Shown here one piece after another: positions 14,471 to 25,700 of a stretch of 64,000 bases of DNA. The notes below the pieces were generated by a model. The model was given only the letters and a program-made list of their open reading frames with translations, was not told the origin of the DNA and did no database searches. Source of the DNA: Artocarpus heterophyllus (Eukaryota; Streptophyta; Magnoliopsida; Rosales; Moraceae). Both the position numbers and the translations under genes were made by a program. The stretch's first letter is position 1. Each line of letters starts with the position of its first letter. The DNA lies in contig CM046343.1 of assembly GCA_025403435.1 (NCBI GenBank), positions 27,248,742 to 27,312,741 on the forward strand. Reading direction: 5' to 3'.

Positions 14471-15911
14471 GAAAATAAAACAACTTTTTTTGTTTTCAAC
14501 TTTGCTCAAATTTTGGGGAAATTTTAAAAATGTTTTGTTTTGTATTTTTCAAAAACGAAACCAAAGAAGTTTTATTTTCATTTTTGTTTTTCTTTTATAT
14601 TTTTGAAAATGGGAGAAAATGGAACTAAATGGGCCTACTATTTTGCCAATATCATGTTTTAATCTTGTAGGGTTACGTAGAGAGAGTGCTTCCTCGGGCT
14701 TTTACATCATCCTTATCCAATGGTTAAAAAAGGTAGGTAAATTTTATGAATTCTCTTCGAATTATGTCACGTAAGTCAACATGTCCCCTTAAACTTAAAA
14801 ATGTATATATTGTGTTCCTTGAACTATAAAATTTTTTTAGATTTATCTCTTGAACTTTGGAATGTATTGTTTTTTGATGAAATTGTTGAATTTCATTTGA
14901 TTTAATATTAGATAACAAGATTTGTATTTTGAAGTCTCGACATGGATATAAGGGAGAATTTTTCTTCCGAGATGTCCATAAAATATCCACAAATATTTGT
15001 AATATCGGTCAATATATGAGAAAATCCATGATATTTTAGGAAATTTTCACAAAATATTCAAGAAGGCAGAGGAAATTTTCTTTTTTACACAAAAATAAAT
15101 TTTGTAGAATTTTTTAAATTATTTTTCAATGAAATGTAAGGCATGCTTTGAACCTAAAAACCATAAAAAGTATTTATTTAGACTTATTTAGTCTTTAAAT
15201 AATATTTTTTATTAAAATAAATAGTTCATATCTTATACAATGCTCTATGCCATGTTACATGTAGATGTGTACACTATATTTTTGCACTTTGTGTCTACTA
15301 GTTCGAATTATTGTTCTCCATAGAGCATATGAAGATGTGGTACAATCCAAATAAGTCAAAATTAATGAGGATTTTGTTGCCTTGAGTTATAACTCAATGA
15401 GCTTAGAAACTAACCAAAGTTTTTATGGATATAATATTTCTTATAGTTCTTCCATTGGGACGAGTTCAAAAGTACAAAATCGAGATGGTTTCTCTAATAT
15501 ACTTGTGTAGCCTCCACTTGCTAAGATGTCAACAACTTCATGAAGACTACTCATCAAGTTGGATAAATCAACAATATCAAATTTATGGGTTAACAGTAGA
15601 AAGAGATCAAAAAATATGCATGTGACACATTAACAATTACCTCAAGAACCATTATTTAGATCAAAATTGAAACCTACATAATGTTTTCCAACCAGCTAGA
15701 AACTCCTTTTGGTGTTAAAAACACTTGAAATTTGTATGTACTTTATTATTTTTTGTGGTGGTTTTTTATGCACTCTATTATATTGTTGTATCTTGTTTAT
15801 AATGAGTATGTTAAATAATATTAAAATCATAATTGATATATAATGATGGTATATCCTTTCATAGTAAGCAATATAATTCTCATCTTAGAACATGATACAA
15901 TTTTGTGTTGT
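14471..15911. other. Intergenic, nothing recognised
   Basis: AT-rich sequence without convincing coding potential, RNA gene or element ends. A pair of TTCCTTGAACTATAAA / TCTCTTGAACTTTGG strings near 14815-14865 hints at decayed MITE ends only. Confidence 0.4.
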
Positions 15912-17048
15912 GGGTTAATTACGAAAGTATACCCTATACTTTTATTTATTTTGTGATTTATCCTTCTATTTTAAGAAACTACAAAAGTGCTTTTTAGATT
16001 TGAAAAAATTGTTTTAATTTCATCCATGAACAATTAAAAGAACAAAAATACCCTTTAATGGAGTGTTGTCTTTACGTAAATGTGGACTTAACCTGAGTGG
16101 GAACATTTCCCACCTCTAAAATTGAATAAATCGACAAAAAAAAAAACAAAAAAGAATTAGACAGCGCCGCCGTGTGTGGGTTGGTGGATTGCTTTGTGGT
16201 GAGATGGGTACATTTCTTTTGCGCTGGAAATGAGACCAACCGGGCCCAATTTTGGAAATAGCGACTCATCATATAAGAAAGGGATAAAATTGCGAGTGAA
16301 ATGGCGATTGAACGGAAAACTTCTAAAATAATCCATTTGATGTTCTTGATGGGTATTTTATTTTAGTTTTTTTTTTTTGGTCATGTTGCTCAAACGGGGA
16401 GCTTTATAAGGTGTTTGGTATGATTGTTAAAACTATTTTTACTATAGCATGTGCAATTTTATATTGTAACAACTTTTTTTTTACTGTAATATGTGAGAGT
16501 TTTACATTATTTATAACTAAATAATAGTTAAAATTGTCTCCTATCAAACAAGCTACCATGAAAGAAGAGAGAAGACACATAAATGACTGCAAGCAATCAA
16601 AAGCATAAGTTAGGCTCGAGGTGGCGCTTTGTGCGGCCGGGGTGGCACGGAGCCAGCAGAGCAAAGTTGGGAGAGAGGGGCAGAGTATGTGGCGGATTCG
16701 TTGAGCAGAGGTCCTCATCTTTCTCAACCATTTATTATTTTTTTTCTTTCATTTTGGGCATCGCCTCTTGTGAAGTGTGGCAGAGATGGAGAAAGAAATG
16801 CAGTTTTTTTTAAGGGGAAATATTGGTAATAGATTTCTCCTGTCTTTTTTTGACACAATATGTTTGGATACAAATTTATGAGAGGGCATTTAAGTCAAAG
16901 AATTTAATTTTGCTTCTTTTTTTTGGATTATAATTGATGAATGGATGAAATTGAGACAATTTTTTCAAATTTAGAGGACGCTTTTCTTAAAATAGAAGGA
17001 TAAGTGAAATAAATAAAACTAAAAGATATACTTTAATAATTAACCCAT
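15912..17048. mobile_element. 1.1-kb long-TIR element (GGGTTAATTACG family)
   Basis: The left end (about 15914-16030) and the reverse complement of the right end (about 16930-17046) match over roughly 115 bp, sharing GGGTTAATTA, TCCTTCTATTTTAAGAA and TTTGAAAAAATTGT. This is a DNA transposon with long inverted termini. The interior (about 16.08-16.83 kb) is GC-richer and has short frames on both strands with no recognised domain. A shorter relative is at 44.28-44.79 kb. A smaller MITE is nested at 16405-16560. Confidence 0.65.
16405..16560. mobile_element. Nested hAT-like MITE
   Basis: It runs from GGTGTTTGGTATGATTG to CTATCAAACAAGCTACC, with the family signature ACTATAGCATGTG and ATATTGTAACAAC inside. 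It lies within the longer TIR element at 15.9-17.05 kb, so it arrived later. Non-coding. Confidence 0.5.
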
Positions 17049-17844
17049 TGTATTATTCATGTTATTAACTTGATTTAAATTAAGTAATATTGATTATTTT
17101 AACCTTGTACAAAGTTGTAAGAAGAAATTACAAATTTTTCTCAAGATTTCTATTTTGTCCCAAATATCTGTCGACATTATTCGTAAATCAAAACCTCAAC
17201 AACCTTAGCGACATCAACATTTTTATCCTTGCTTAGGGGCTAATATGGATTTTTTTTTTCATTTTAAATGAACTAATTGGACATCAAACTCTCGTATATT
17301 CTATCTTTAGAGTATCTGTTCAAAAGCAAGAAAAAATCGAGGACAAATAGAATATGCCCTGCAATTCAAGTTAGTTTTAAGAGTTTTGAGTAAATGGATA
17401 ATTTATTAGTTTTTAAGGATTTTAAGTAAATAAATAATTTATCTTTTTAATGAGCGTAATATAAATTATTTTGTCAAAAAAATAACACGTTTTAAAGTTC
17501 ATGGGTGATTATATAGTAGTATTATAGTTTAAGGGGTATATAACATGTATGTTTTAAGGATATTTTGACACAAAAGACGTAGTTTAAAGGAAATTTATTA
17601 AAGTTGTCCAAAAAAAAAAAAAAGTAGGTTCCTTAATTGATGCCGCTTTATTAGGGATACAAAATATCACTATGTCGAAGCTCATCTTTACAGTAAGTTA
17701 TTAAACGGAGGGGGGGTTTATTTCAATTCATTTGGTTGCACTCGCAAAATATAAAAATGAAAAAAATATTCAAAACATCTCATTTGTTTTGTTTAAATAC
17801 CATTTTATTTTTTTATTATTAAATGGCTTAAAATATCCTTTGTA

Positions 17845-18440
17845 TTCTGCTTAAGTATCACTTTTATCCCTTTTTTTATTTAAATACCCATAACATCCCT
17901 GTGTTATCAAAATCATACTCAAAATACCCCTCAAGCAATTAATGTTTTAAAAACTTCAAGATTATCTTTCCTAACATATATTAAATTGAAAAGTTATTTT
18001 GCCTATGTGTGTTTTTGTTTCAGGCAAGTGTTTTCATTTTTTTTTATTAAACTTTTTAATTAACTAAAATTATCCTTCTTAATCTTTACTAAATATAACT
18101 TAAAATATTATTAAACCAAAACATTAAATACAATCAATCTTAAAAAGTTAGAAACTCTTAAAATAATTGAAGTATTTGCTTATTTAAAATATTTATTTGA
18201 ACATTTTAAATTGCCTTTCTTTTGTATTTAATTCAAGTTATATTTAAAATATAATTTAATATATATTGGGAAGAATAATCTTAAAAGTTTAAAAAAAATT
18301 ATTTGCTTCAAGGGATATTTTGAGTATGATTTTGAACACATGGCATGTTAATAATAAGAGGAGAAAAAATGGTATTTTAACAAAAACACATAGGGTGTTT
18401 TGGGTATGTTATTAATGAGAGGGGCAAAAGTGATATTTAG
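17845..18440. mobile_element. Long-TIR (foldback-like) element
   Basis: The left arm (about 17850-17945: TATCACTTTTATCCC ... AAAATCATACTCAAAATA) is matched by the reverse complement of the right arm (about 18300-18438: TATCACTTTTGCCCC ... AAAATCATACTCAAAATA). Arms are roughly 100-140 bp with indels. The interior is AT-rich and non-coding. Confidence 0.6.
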
Positions 18441-19366
18441 TAGGGTGAGCATTTCGTAGGTTAGGTAGATTTTAGGGATTCTTGAACCTACCTAATCAAA
18501 GTTCAAGTGGATTGATTCTAATCAAAGTTCTAATGGATTGATTTTCAATCCTGATCTTCTTAGTGAGCCCAAACTTTAAAAGATACTCATCCAATTAAAG
18601 TTCGGGTGGATTAGGTGGGATGATTGGATTGAGTATTATAAAGATTGGGAAAAAAATCAAATTAACAATTTATCAAAATAAGAAATATATTAAAAAAATA
18701 AAATTTATCACATATTCAATGTTTAACAAAAACCAAATACATAAGTTATACCCAACAAACAAAACATAACAAAAACTAAGAAAACAAATTATATCTTTTT
18801 AGTCAATAAACATCAACCATAACTAACATGTTGCACAATTGCCAATTTTCAACTCAAGCATCTTCACTCAAACTAACAAAATGAGAGAGTGGGTTTTTTT
18901 GGACCTTGAAGTGGAAAAATAAATAGAAAGAGTTGTGAATAAAACACAAACAAGATATGTATACTAGAGTGGAAAGTGATAAAGTCTTTTTTTAATTATT
19001 TTTTAAAGGATTGTGTAGTATAGTATGTAGTATATATTAAAAAGTAGAAAGTAAAAATTAGAAGTCTGAAATTAAAGAGAGGAAGTCTTTATAAATTATG
19101 TTACTATAAATAAAGGTTTTTTAAGCATAAGATTATATCAAAATAACAATATATATAATAAATATTTTGTATATATATTTTACATTGGGCAAGTTGGGAT
19201 AATCTTGGATTATGAACAACTCAACCCAAATCTACCCAATGAAAAATCGGCTTGGGTATGTTACTAGAAATTCTTATTTAGATTTATCGGATTTGAATTA
19301 TCTCAGATTTTATTGGGTAGGTTAAAACAAATTCGTTAGATTGTTGGATTCTTGTTCACCCCTTTA
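18441..19366. mobile_element. Possible TIR element with GGGTGAGC / GTTCACCC ends
   Basis: Starts GGGTGAGCATTTCG and ends GATTCTTGTTCACCCC, a short inverted pair found in many plant non-autonomous elements. Both outer segments carry related GGTTAGGTAGATTT / GGGTAGGTTAAAAC strings. No coding capacity. Confidence 0.45.
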
Positions 19367-20209
19367 GACAAAATGTAAGGGGTATTTTGGATATTTTTTT
19401 TTAAAAAAAGATGAGGAAAACCGTATAAACGACAAGAACTACAGGAATAATAGACTATAAATATAAAAACAACAAAAACTTGAAAAAACGAGACGAATTG
19501 AAATACGGCCATACAGCCAAACGGAAGTAAAATTCCATACTCATCTTTATCAAAAAAATAAAGAGTTTGAATCCCCACTCTAAATAAAAAAAATAAAAAA
19601 TAAAAAAGAACTAGACGAGAAAAAGAAAAGTTAAAAAAAAATGAGAACACTTGACGACAATAAATTGAAATAGACAAGCACATGTGGGAGAGAGAGGGAC
19701 CATGAAAAGATATAACATGGTTGGACACTGTGTCATCTTGGACTGACGTTCATTGTCGATGCAATCTTCGAGGGTGCAGGGGCTCCGGTAGGAGATTTTG
19801 AATTTGTGTCCAATTATTAGCTGTTTTTCCTCATTCAGCTTAATTTTTTTTGGAACTCTGTATTGATACGTAGAAAACATGAATTCTTATTTGTTAGGAA
19901 GGGAAACAATTGTAGGAATGACCAAGTAGCTTATGGCACAACTTCTACTCAGTTATAGAGTTTATACGTAGAAGTTATAACAACCAATATATTGGATGGG
20001 ACTAAAGAGTATGATTTGTTAGAACTAGTTTATAAATATGCATAATTATTACAGCTTTTATTTTTTTCTCATTTTTCTTGCCAACCTTCCTAGTTTATTT
20101 GAAGAAAGCCCTCAGTAGACCTAACATCTTCATCTTCACAGGTAACTTTCATGTACAATTCACTAGAACGGTTCCAAAAATTTCGCTTTATAACCAATGG
20201 TGTAAAAAT
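19367..20209. other. 3' flank of the first ankyrin-PGG gene
   Basis: AT-rich sequence downstream of the minus-strand gene that ends at 20210. It would hold that gene's 3' untranslated region. Open frames over 19336-19880 are low-complexity Phe/Ser-rich readings of A/T runs and not supported as genes. Confidence 0.4.
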
Positions 20210-21907
20210 TTATGCTTTCAATTCTTGGTGCAAGTTGGGGCAATGTTTCAACAAGTGAAGCTTCAGTTCCAAAGACCTCTTAAAAAAGGTGAGCCTTGCC
20301 ACTGCTTTCCACCGTGATAGAAGCAACAAAATACAGGAAAACAGCATCAAGCGCGAAATGGCCAGTGTGAGGCTCAATGAAAGCATATAGCATAGAACAA
20401 GAGGTATAACCAACTTAATTGAGAAATAAAGTCCTTTTGGGAGGTGAAACCAGATCTCTGACACTGATGTGAAGAAAGCCAGAGTGTTGAAGGCCAAGAA
20501 GCAAATCCATTGAAAGGCAATGAGGGACGGTTGATTTAGTTCATCACTAGTAGATTTGCTGCTCATAGAATTGGTGTTGAGACCAAAACCTTGCCTAGTT
20601 CCCCCAGGAGGGCTTAGCACAGCTTGGAAAGTAGACGTTGCTATCAGCACAGCTACCACTAGCAAGGCGTTTCGGTTTTCATTCGACATGCAATATTTTC
20701 TAAGGTAAGTTGATGTTATCCAATATTCGAGCCTTGACATCTTTGTTCTTAAGAAGTCTGCAAGGGTAATATCTCTAGGCAGTGAAGAAGCTCCTAGAGC
20801 TCCATTTTGGTGTAGCATATTCCATATGTCTGTGTCACATGCCGGCCCTTGAATCTTGGCGATATCGAGAGCAGTTAGGTCCTCATAATTCTTGGCATTT
20901 ATGTTAATCCTATTCATCAACAATTTGACCACCTGCATTGTTAAAATGCAAAGAGATCCAACTGAACAATATGTCAAAAGAAAAATAAATAAAGGGGAAA
21001 AAGGCACAAAATCTCCTATAAGAAAAACAAGGGGACAGATGAAGCATAAGTAGGATACTATATTTTTGATCTATAGTCAACTATCTTGTAAGATAAAAAC
21101 AAACAAGAAAAGTGTAAAACATATCTGCATCTTCAGCTCATTTTTATGAAAGTTACTAGTACTTAACGCCAACATTTAAGTAAGTCAAAGTACCAAAAAA
21201 AGGAGTCAAGCAAATATTTCAAAGACGATGGGAAAGAAAGGCATTTAGAATAGGATTGAATTGTTTTAGGCAAAGAAGTACAAATTTTATTATCCTTGGG
21301 TTTAAGGAAAATTTATAGAATAAGTACTTGCCTGAAATTGATTTCTGTATATGGCAATATGCAATGCAGTGTTTCCTTCATCATCAGTCCAATCTAGGAC
21401 CACATCCATATCAACATGCTGAAGCCATCCCAACAAAACTTCAACAGCTCCCAAATAGTCATTCTTTAAAGCAACATGGATGGCTGTTTCGTTTCGAATC
21501 GTCACATCACGTATTGATTCTGGACAAGCAGCTAAAAACTCGGCCAGAAGATCCACATTTCCCATTTCAGCTACACAATGCAAGGGAGTCTTGCCCTCCT
21601 TCCCTTTGACGCGGACAAGGTTTCTGTCCAAAGATAAGAGATGAAGCACCATCCGGTTGTTGCCATTTTGCAAAGCTACGTGCATTGGGCTGCAGCCATG
21701 TTGGTTTTGCTTCCGTGAAAATTCTGGCTTTAATATCATCATCTCCGTGGCAAAATGAGTATGCCCTGCTGATGCAGCTATGTGCATAGGATTATCAATA
21801 AACGCTATTTGATCTATGCGATCTAAGATGCATGGATCCTCTTGTATTACTTCATACAAGGCATCAATGTCCCCCTCTTGAGCCGCCTTCTTCAACCTCT
21901 GATCCGT
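20210..21907 (-). CDS. Ankyrin-repeat PGG-domain membrane protein (ACD6-like), start codon lost
   Basis: Ankyrin-PGG proteins are plant membrane proteins; ACD6 regulates salicylic-acid defence and cell death. Exon 1 (21907-21332) carries about five ankyrin repeats (PMHIAASAGH, PMHVALQNGN, PLHCVAEMGN, AIHVALKNDY, ALHIAIYRNQ). Exon 2 (20932-20210) gives the last ankyrin motif, the canonical PGG segment ENRNALLVVAVLIATSTFQ followed by LSPPGG, and further hydrophobic helices. The frame joins in phase, about 432 residues. Two oddities: the codon aligned with the paralogues' initiator ATG is ACG (21905-21907), with an in-frame TAA four codons upstream; and the intron starts with GC (CAG/GCAAGT) where paralogues use GT. 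Translation may start elsewhere, use an upstream exon, or have been lost. It lies head-to-tail with a truncated paralogue at 22.1-24.1 kb. Confidence 0.75.
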
Positions 21908-22110
21908 TCTAAGAGATTATAGTAGAATTTTTTATGTTTTAATAATTTTAAAAAACTGATGTTAGAATTGTGCATAAAGGAAAAAAAAAAACTGTTTTCT
22001 TGAAATCTAAGTCCTCAAAATTCCTTATAATCTAGGCCATCCTTGTTACTATATCAGACTTTTACAAAGTGTGTGCATTTGAGTTAATGTATTTTTGAGC
22101 TGAAAATGAG

Positions 22111-22115
<5 letters not shown>

Positions 22116-22146
<31 letters not shown>
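22116..22146. repeat. (AT)n microsatellite inside truncated ankyrin exon 2
   Basis: Pure AT dinucleotide run of about 30 bases that supplies the Ile-Tyr repeat at the end of the neighbouring reading frame. It marks the place where homology to the PGG domain is lost. Confidence 0.9.
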
Positions 22147-22150
<4 letters not shown>

Positions 22151-22679
22151 GTACAGTAGTCTAACCTTAAATAACGTTTGAAGGGGCAATCAATAGGAAG
22201 AATAGCTCCTCTCAAAGCTCCAACACCAAATAGCATAGCCCTAATTTCTTTGTCATTTTCGATTCTTTGATGCTGATCTAAGACGTCCAGGGCTGTCAAT
22301 CCCACAAAGTTCTTTAAATTGATGTCTACCCTTGACTTAAGCAACAACTTTACCACCTGTGTAGCAAATAAATAGAATATTATGAGAATAAAATGTTAAT
22401 GACTATTAATTTCAACGATTATTATAGGAAAATTGAAACTTATCACTAATTTGTGATGATTGTTTTTTCAAGCTATTAGATGTTGATACTGTCTGGACTA
22501 ACAATAATTACATAAGAAAATGAAAGAAAGAAGAAGAGGAGATGAAGGGTTTAATATGGTTCCGTAATATGCCTATAATCATATAATAGAAAAAGGGAGA
22601 AGAGTCACTTGTAAGGAACACAGTGAATGAACTCGGTACAAATACAAGATATAATTAAAAAATTGGATAAGTTACTTAG

Positions 22680-22870
22680 GGCATGTTTGACACACTATAT
22701 TGTATTGTACGATATTGCATTTGCATTGCATTGTATTCTATTGTATTAGTGTTATACAATACATTGTTTGGTTTTACACCACATTAACATATTGTATTAC
22801 ACTATACAATATTTGTTTACTACTATATTGTATTGTTTTAGTATTTAAACTTTAAATATAGTAAATTTGG
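22680..22870. mobile_element. TTGTA-rich palindromic MITE in an intron
   Basis: It begins GGGCATGTTTGACACAC like the element at 13.7 kb and consists of repeated TTGTATTG / CAATACAA strings. It sits in the intron of the truncated ankyrin gene. The right end is less clear than the left. Confidence 0.5.
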
Positions 22871-22879
22871 GTCATGCTT

Positions 22880-23400
22880 CCAGGGTTGAAATTCAAGAAA
22901 GGGCCGGAGTCAGGGTGGGGATTTGAGATCAGGATCAAGGTCAGAGTAGGGCTTTAGGATCAGGTTGGGGTGAGAATTTACGATTTGGGATCAATGTCGG
23001 GATATGGGGTCAGAATTGGGATTGGAGACCAGGGTCAGGTTGGGATTCAGGACAGTGTTTGGGATCGAAATTTGGGACTAGGGTCAGAATCAAGATTCGA
23101 GGCCGGTTCGGCTTAGGATTCAAGGTTGGTATTTAGGACCAAACCGGGTCAAGATTTGGGGTTGGGGTCGGGATTCAGGACTGGAGTCAGGGTCAGGATA
23201 CGGGACCAAGGTCTAGAATGAGATTTAGGACTGAGGTCGGGTCAGGATTCAGGGTCGGGGTCGATATTCAGGGCCGGCTTTAAGATAGAGATTCAGGGCC
23301 AGGGTTGGGGTTGGAGTCATGATTTGGGGTTGGGATGGATATTCGGGGCAAGGGTCGGAGTCAGGCTTGTCGTCGGAATTCGGGACCAAGGTTGGGTCAG
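22880..23400. repeat. G-rich degenerate minisatellite, unit about 18-22 bp
   Basis: About 500 bp of imperfect repeats of the type GGATTCAGGGTCGGGGTC on the plus strand (C-rich on the sense strand of the surrounding gene). Many GGG runs are separated by a few bases. It fills the 3' half... of the genomic plus strand next to exon 1 and lies wholly in the intron of the truncated ankyrin gene. No frame is conserved across units. Confidence 0.8.
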
Positions 23401-24499
23401 AAGCCAAAAAATGCAAGCTCTGATCTATACTTATAATAAGAAAAACTTACCATTCCAACTTCCAAGGACATGAGACTTACCTGGGGCTTATTTCTTGATG
23501 TTGCAATATGCAGCACGGTGTTGCCATCCTCGTCTCTCCAGTTCAAAATCCTTCTCTCAAACTGATATTCCTCATAGCAGACAGCCGTAAGCCATCTAAG
23601 AAGGATCTCAAAGGCTTCAATTTTGTCATGTTTCAACGCAACATGCAGTGCTGTCTCATTGCGAATCGTCACATCTTTAAAGGATTTCGGACAAGCCGAT
23701 AAGAAGATAGGCAAGACTTCCAAATTTCCTTCCTTAGCTACATGGTGCAAGGGAGTCATGCCTTCTCTTCCTGGTACTCGAACGAGGTTTCTATCAATGT
23801 CTATGAGCCGAAAAACCATCTGCGTTTCTCCACGGTGTAGAGCCAGGTGCAAAGGGCTAAACCCGTCTTGGTTTAGCTTCCTAGCAAATGATGGCTTTAG
23901 TCTCATAATCTCCACGGCGAAATGTATTTGCCCTTGAGAAGCAGCAATGTGTAATATGTTATCAACAAATGATAACTCATCAAAGCCTTCAAGAACGTTT
24001 GCACACTCCCCAATTAATGTGTACAATGCATTGATATCTCCTTCCTCAGCAGCCTTCCTCAGCCTCTTGTCCATGCTATGATCATAAGATTCAAGAAACA
24101 TGTATTAATCATGACATGAAACAACTTACAGTTAACCAGGAAAATGCCACTATTTTAACTGCAGCACATTTTCACTCCACTAAAATTATTGCTATATGTA
24201 TACATACACATTTATACAAATGTGTGTGTGAAGAAGTAACTCAAATATGTTGTATATGCTAGCAGAAATCTCATTACAATTCCCTTGGAAGCGTCGGCGT
24301 AACTTTAAGGCTAGATTGAAGGAGTATTGTATGTTGAAGTTGCAATGTGGAAGTCAAATTCAAGACAACACTAACACATGAAATGTGAAGCAAAGAATTA
24401 TTTGCCGTTTTTGACAATCAAATTACCAATACTTTGTCCAAGTCAAGTGAGTCTATTTGTCCTCTACTGGGATTTCAACCTTTTTTTTTTTTTTTTTGG

Positions 24500-24970
24500 C
24501 ATTGTAGTCCCCTTAATTTGCCCCTTAACTTGTGATCTTGGCAGGTTGCACCCTGAATATAGAAATTTGTAACAAACTAACCTATTGATAGCGATGTTAG
24601 TTTTTTGACGAAATTAACAAGTAACTTGCATATGAAAGTTGATTAATGACATAACTGATAATTTCTTTGTATTTTAATTCATATTTATTTTGATTAAAAT
24701 CTTTAATTAAGATTTATCAAAAAAATTTTGACTTAACTTAGTTTTAAATATATATTGAAACTAACTTCCATTACCAAAGACCTCGCATAGTCTTAATTAA
24801 GAACCTAAGTAAAAATTGCATATCAATTTTAGTTAAAAAAAAAAAAAAAAACTAATATTGCTAACAATTGGGGCGATTCGCTAAAAATTTATACGTTCAA
24901 AGTGTAACTTGCATAATTAAAAGTTTAGGGGACAAATGGTTAAAGTGCAATAAGTTTAGGGTAACACTGC
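24500..24970. mobile_element. TIR element (TAGTCCCCTTAATTTG type), copy A
   Basis: The left end (TAGTCCCCTTAATTTGCCCC) is mirrored by the reverse complement of the right end (CCCTAAACTTATTGC ... TTTGTCCCCTAAACTT). It is present in both halves of the segmental duplication (other copy about 33115-33560), so it predates the duplication. Non-coding. Confidence 0.5.
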
Positions 24971-25551
24971 TAAAAATCCTAACTTCATTTTTTGTTAAAT
25001 GTCACCTAAGTCACCTAAGTCTTTCTTTCCACCCTTTTTCTTTGCAATATTTTAAACGTGAATTCATAACTCACAACGTAAAAGCTCAAATATAAATAGA
25101 GTAATAAGCCGCATTTGGTCAAGTCGCATTTGCAGCGTGTCGTTTTAATCAATAGTTGACTAGTATTAACGAAAAGCTCCAACCATTGCTATATGTCCTA
25201 TTCCATTCAAAATTTTGACCAACCTAGAAGGAGAAGATTCTTTTTTTTTTTTTTTGGAAGTAAAAACTAACTTAATAGTTCAGGAGTATATTTACAGCAT
25301 TTAAAAACGCGAAGTAAAGTAAAGCACGACACAAGCCTAGTTGAGAGGTAATTTTTAAAATTTAACCCCTACTGTAATAATATAGTTGACGCTTCAGTTC
25401 TTGACAAGTGTTTACTACTAATAAGTTGCTAATTGTATTACAGTAAACTTAATTACAATACTTGACATTTTTTTAAAGTCGACCCTATTTATCAACTAAA
25501 ATAAACAATTTTGAAGATGTCGATTTGAGAGGAGAAGTTAAGATTGATGTA

Positions 25552-25688
25552 ACATATAACCATTTTTACTGTAGTATGAGAGAGCTTTACACTTTAGTAA
25601 TTTTTTTTATTGTTATTGTAGCATGTAAAAGCTTTACATTGTTTATAACTGAGTTTGTGGTGGAACCGTGTGGTTAAAACCACTGCCA
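25552..25688. mobile_element. hAT-like MITE with empty site in the duplicate
   Basis: It runs from about TAACCATTTTTACTGTAG to GGTTAAAACCACTGCC and contains the family signatures CTGTAGTATGAGAGAGCTTT and TTGTAGCATGTAAAAGCTTT. The duplicated region near 34115 reads straight from GATGTAAT to the flanking AACAAAACAA without it, so this insertion happened after the duplication. Confidence 0.65.
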
Positions 25689-25700
25689 AATAGCATAGAA

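Larger units (their letters stand above)
22084..24101 (-). pseudogene. Truncated ankyrin-PGG gene, PGG/membrane part missing
   Basis: Exon 1 (24101-23481; the ATG matching the paralogues' start is at 24074, a further in-frame ATG nine codons upstream) encodes five ankyrin repeats and ends at a textbook donor, CAG/GTAAGT. Exon 2 begins at 22356 after TTGCTACACAG and continues the last ankyrin repeat. Shortly after the CPFKRYLRL stretch it runs into a TA microsatellite, read as alternating Ile-Tyr, and stops at 22084. The PGG domain and all membrane helices are therefore absent. Only 176 bp separate it from the next gene, so the 3' end was probably lost in the duplication that made the cluster. 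The 1.1-kb intron holds a MITE and a G-rich minisatellite. It could still make a soluble ankyrin protein of about 290 residues; I judge a pseudogene more likely. Confidence 0.75.
24102..25700. repeat. Segmental duplication, copy A (upstream of truncated ankyrin gene)
   Basis: This region matches 27463-27588 plus 32791-34140 in the same order and orientation. Anchors include GACAACACT (about 24363 and 32943), TTGACAATCAAATT (about 24411 and 33030), TTACTACTAATAAGTTGC (about 25408 and 33970) and AACAAAACAA near the end of both. Together with ankyrin exon 1 it forms one duplicated unit. Copy A carries a MITE at about 25552-25688 that copy B lacks; copy B is split by the 5.2-kb insertion at 27589-32790. 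Confidence 0.85.

Noticed and set aside
19336..19880. 130- and 89-codon minus-strand frames rich in Phe and Ser
   Set aside because: They are driven by A/T runs (many poly-A stretches on the plus strand), with no motif and no splice or homology support.
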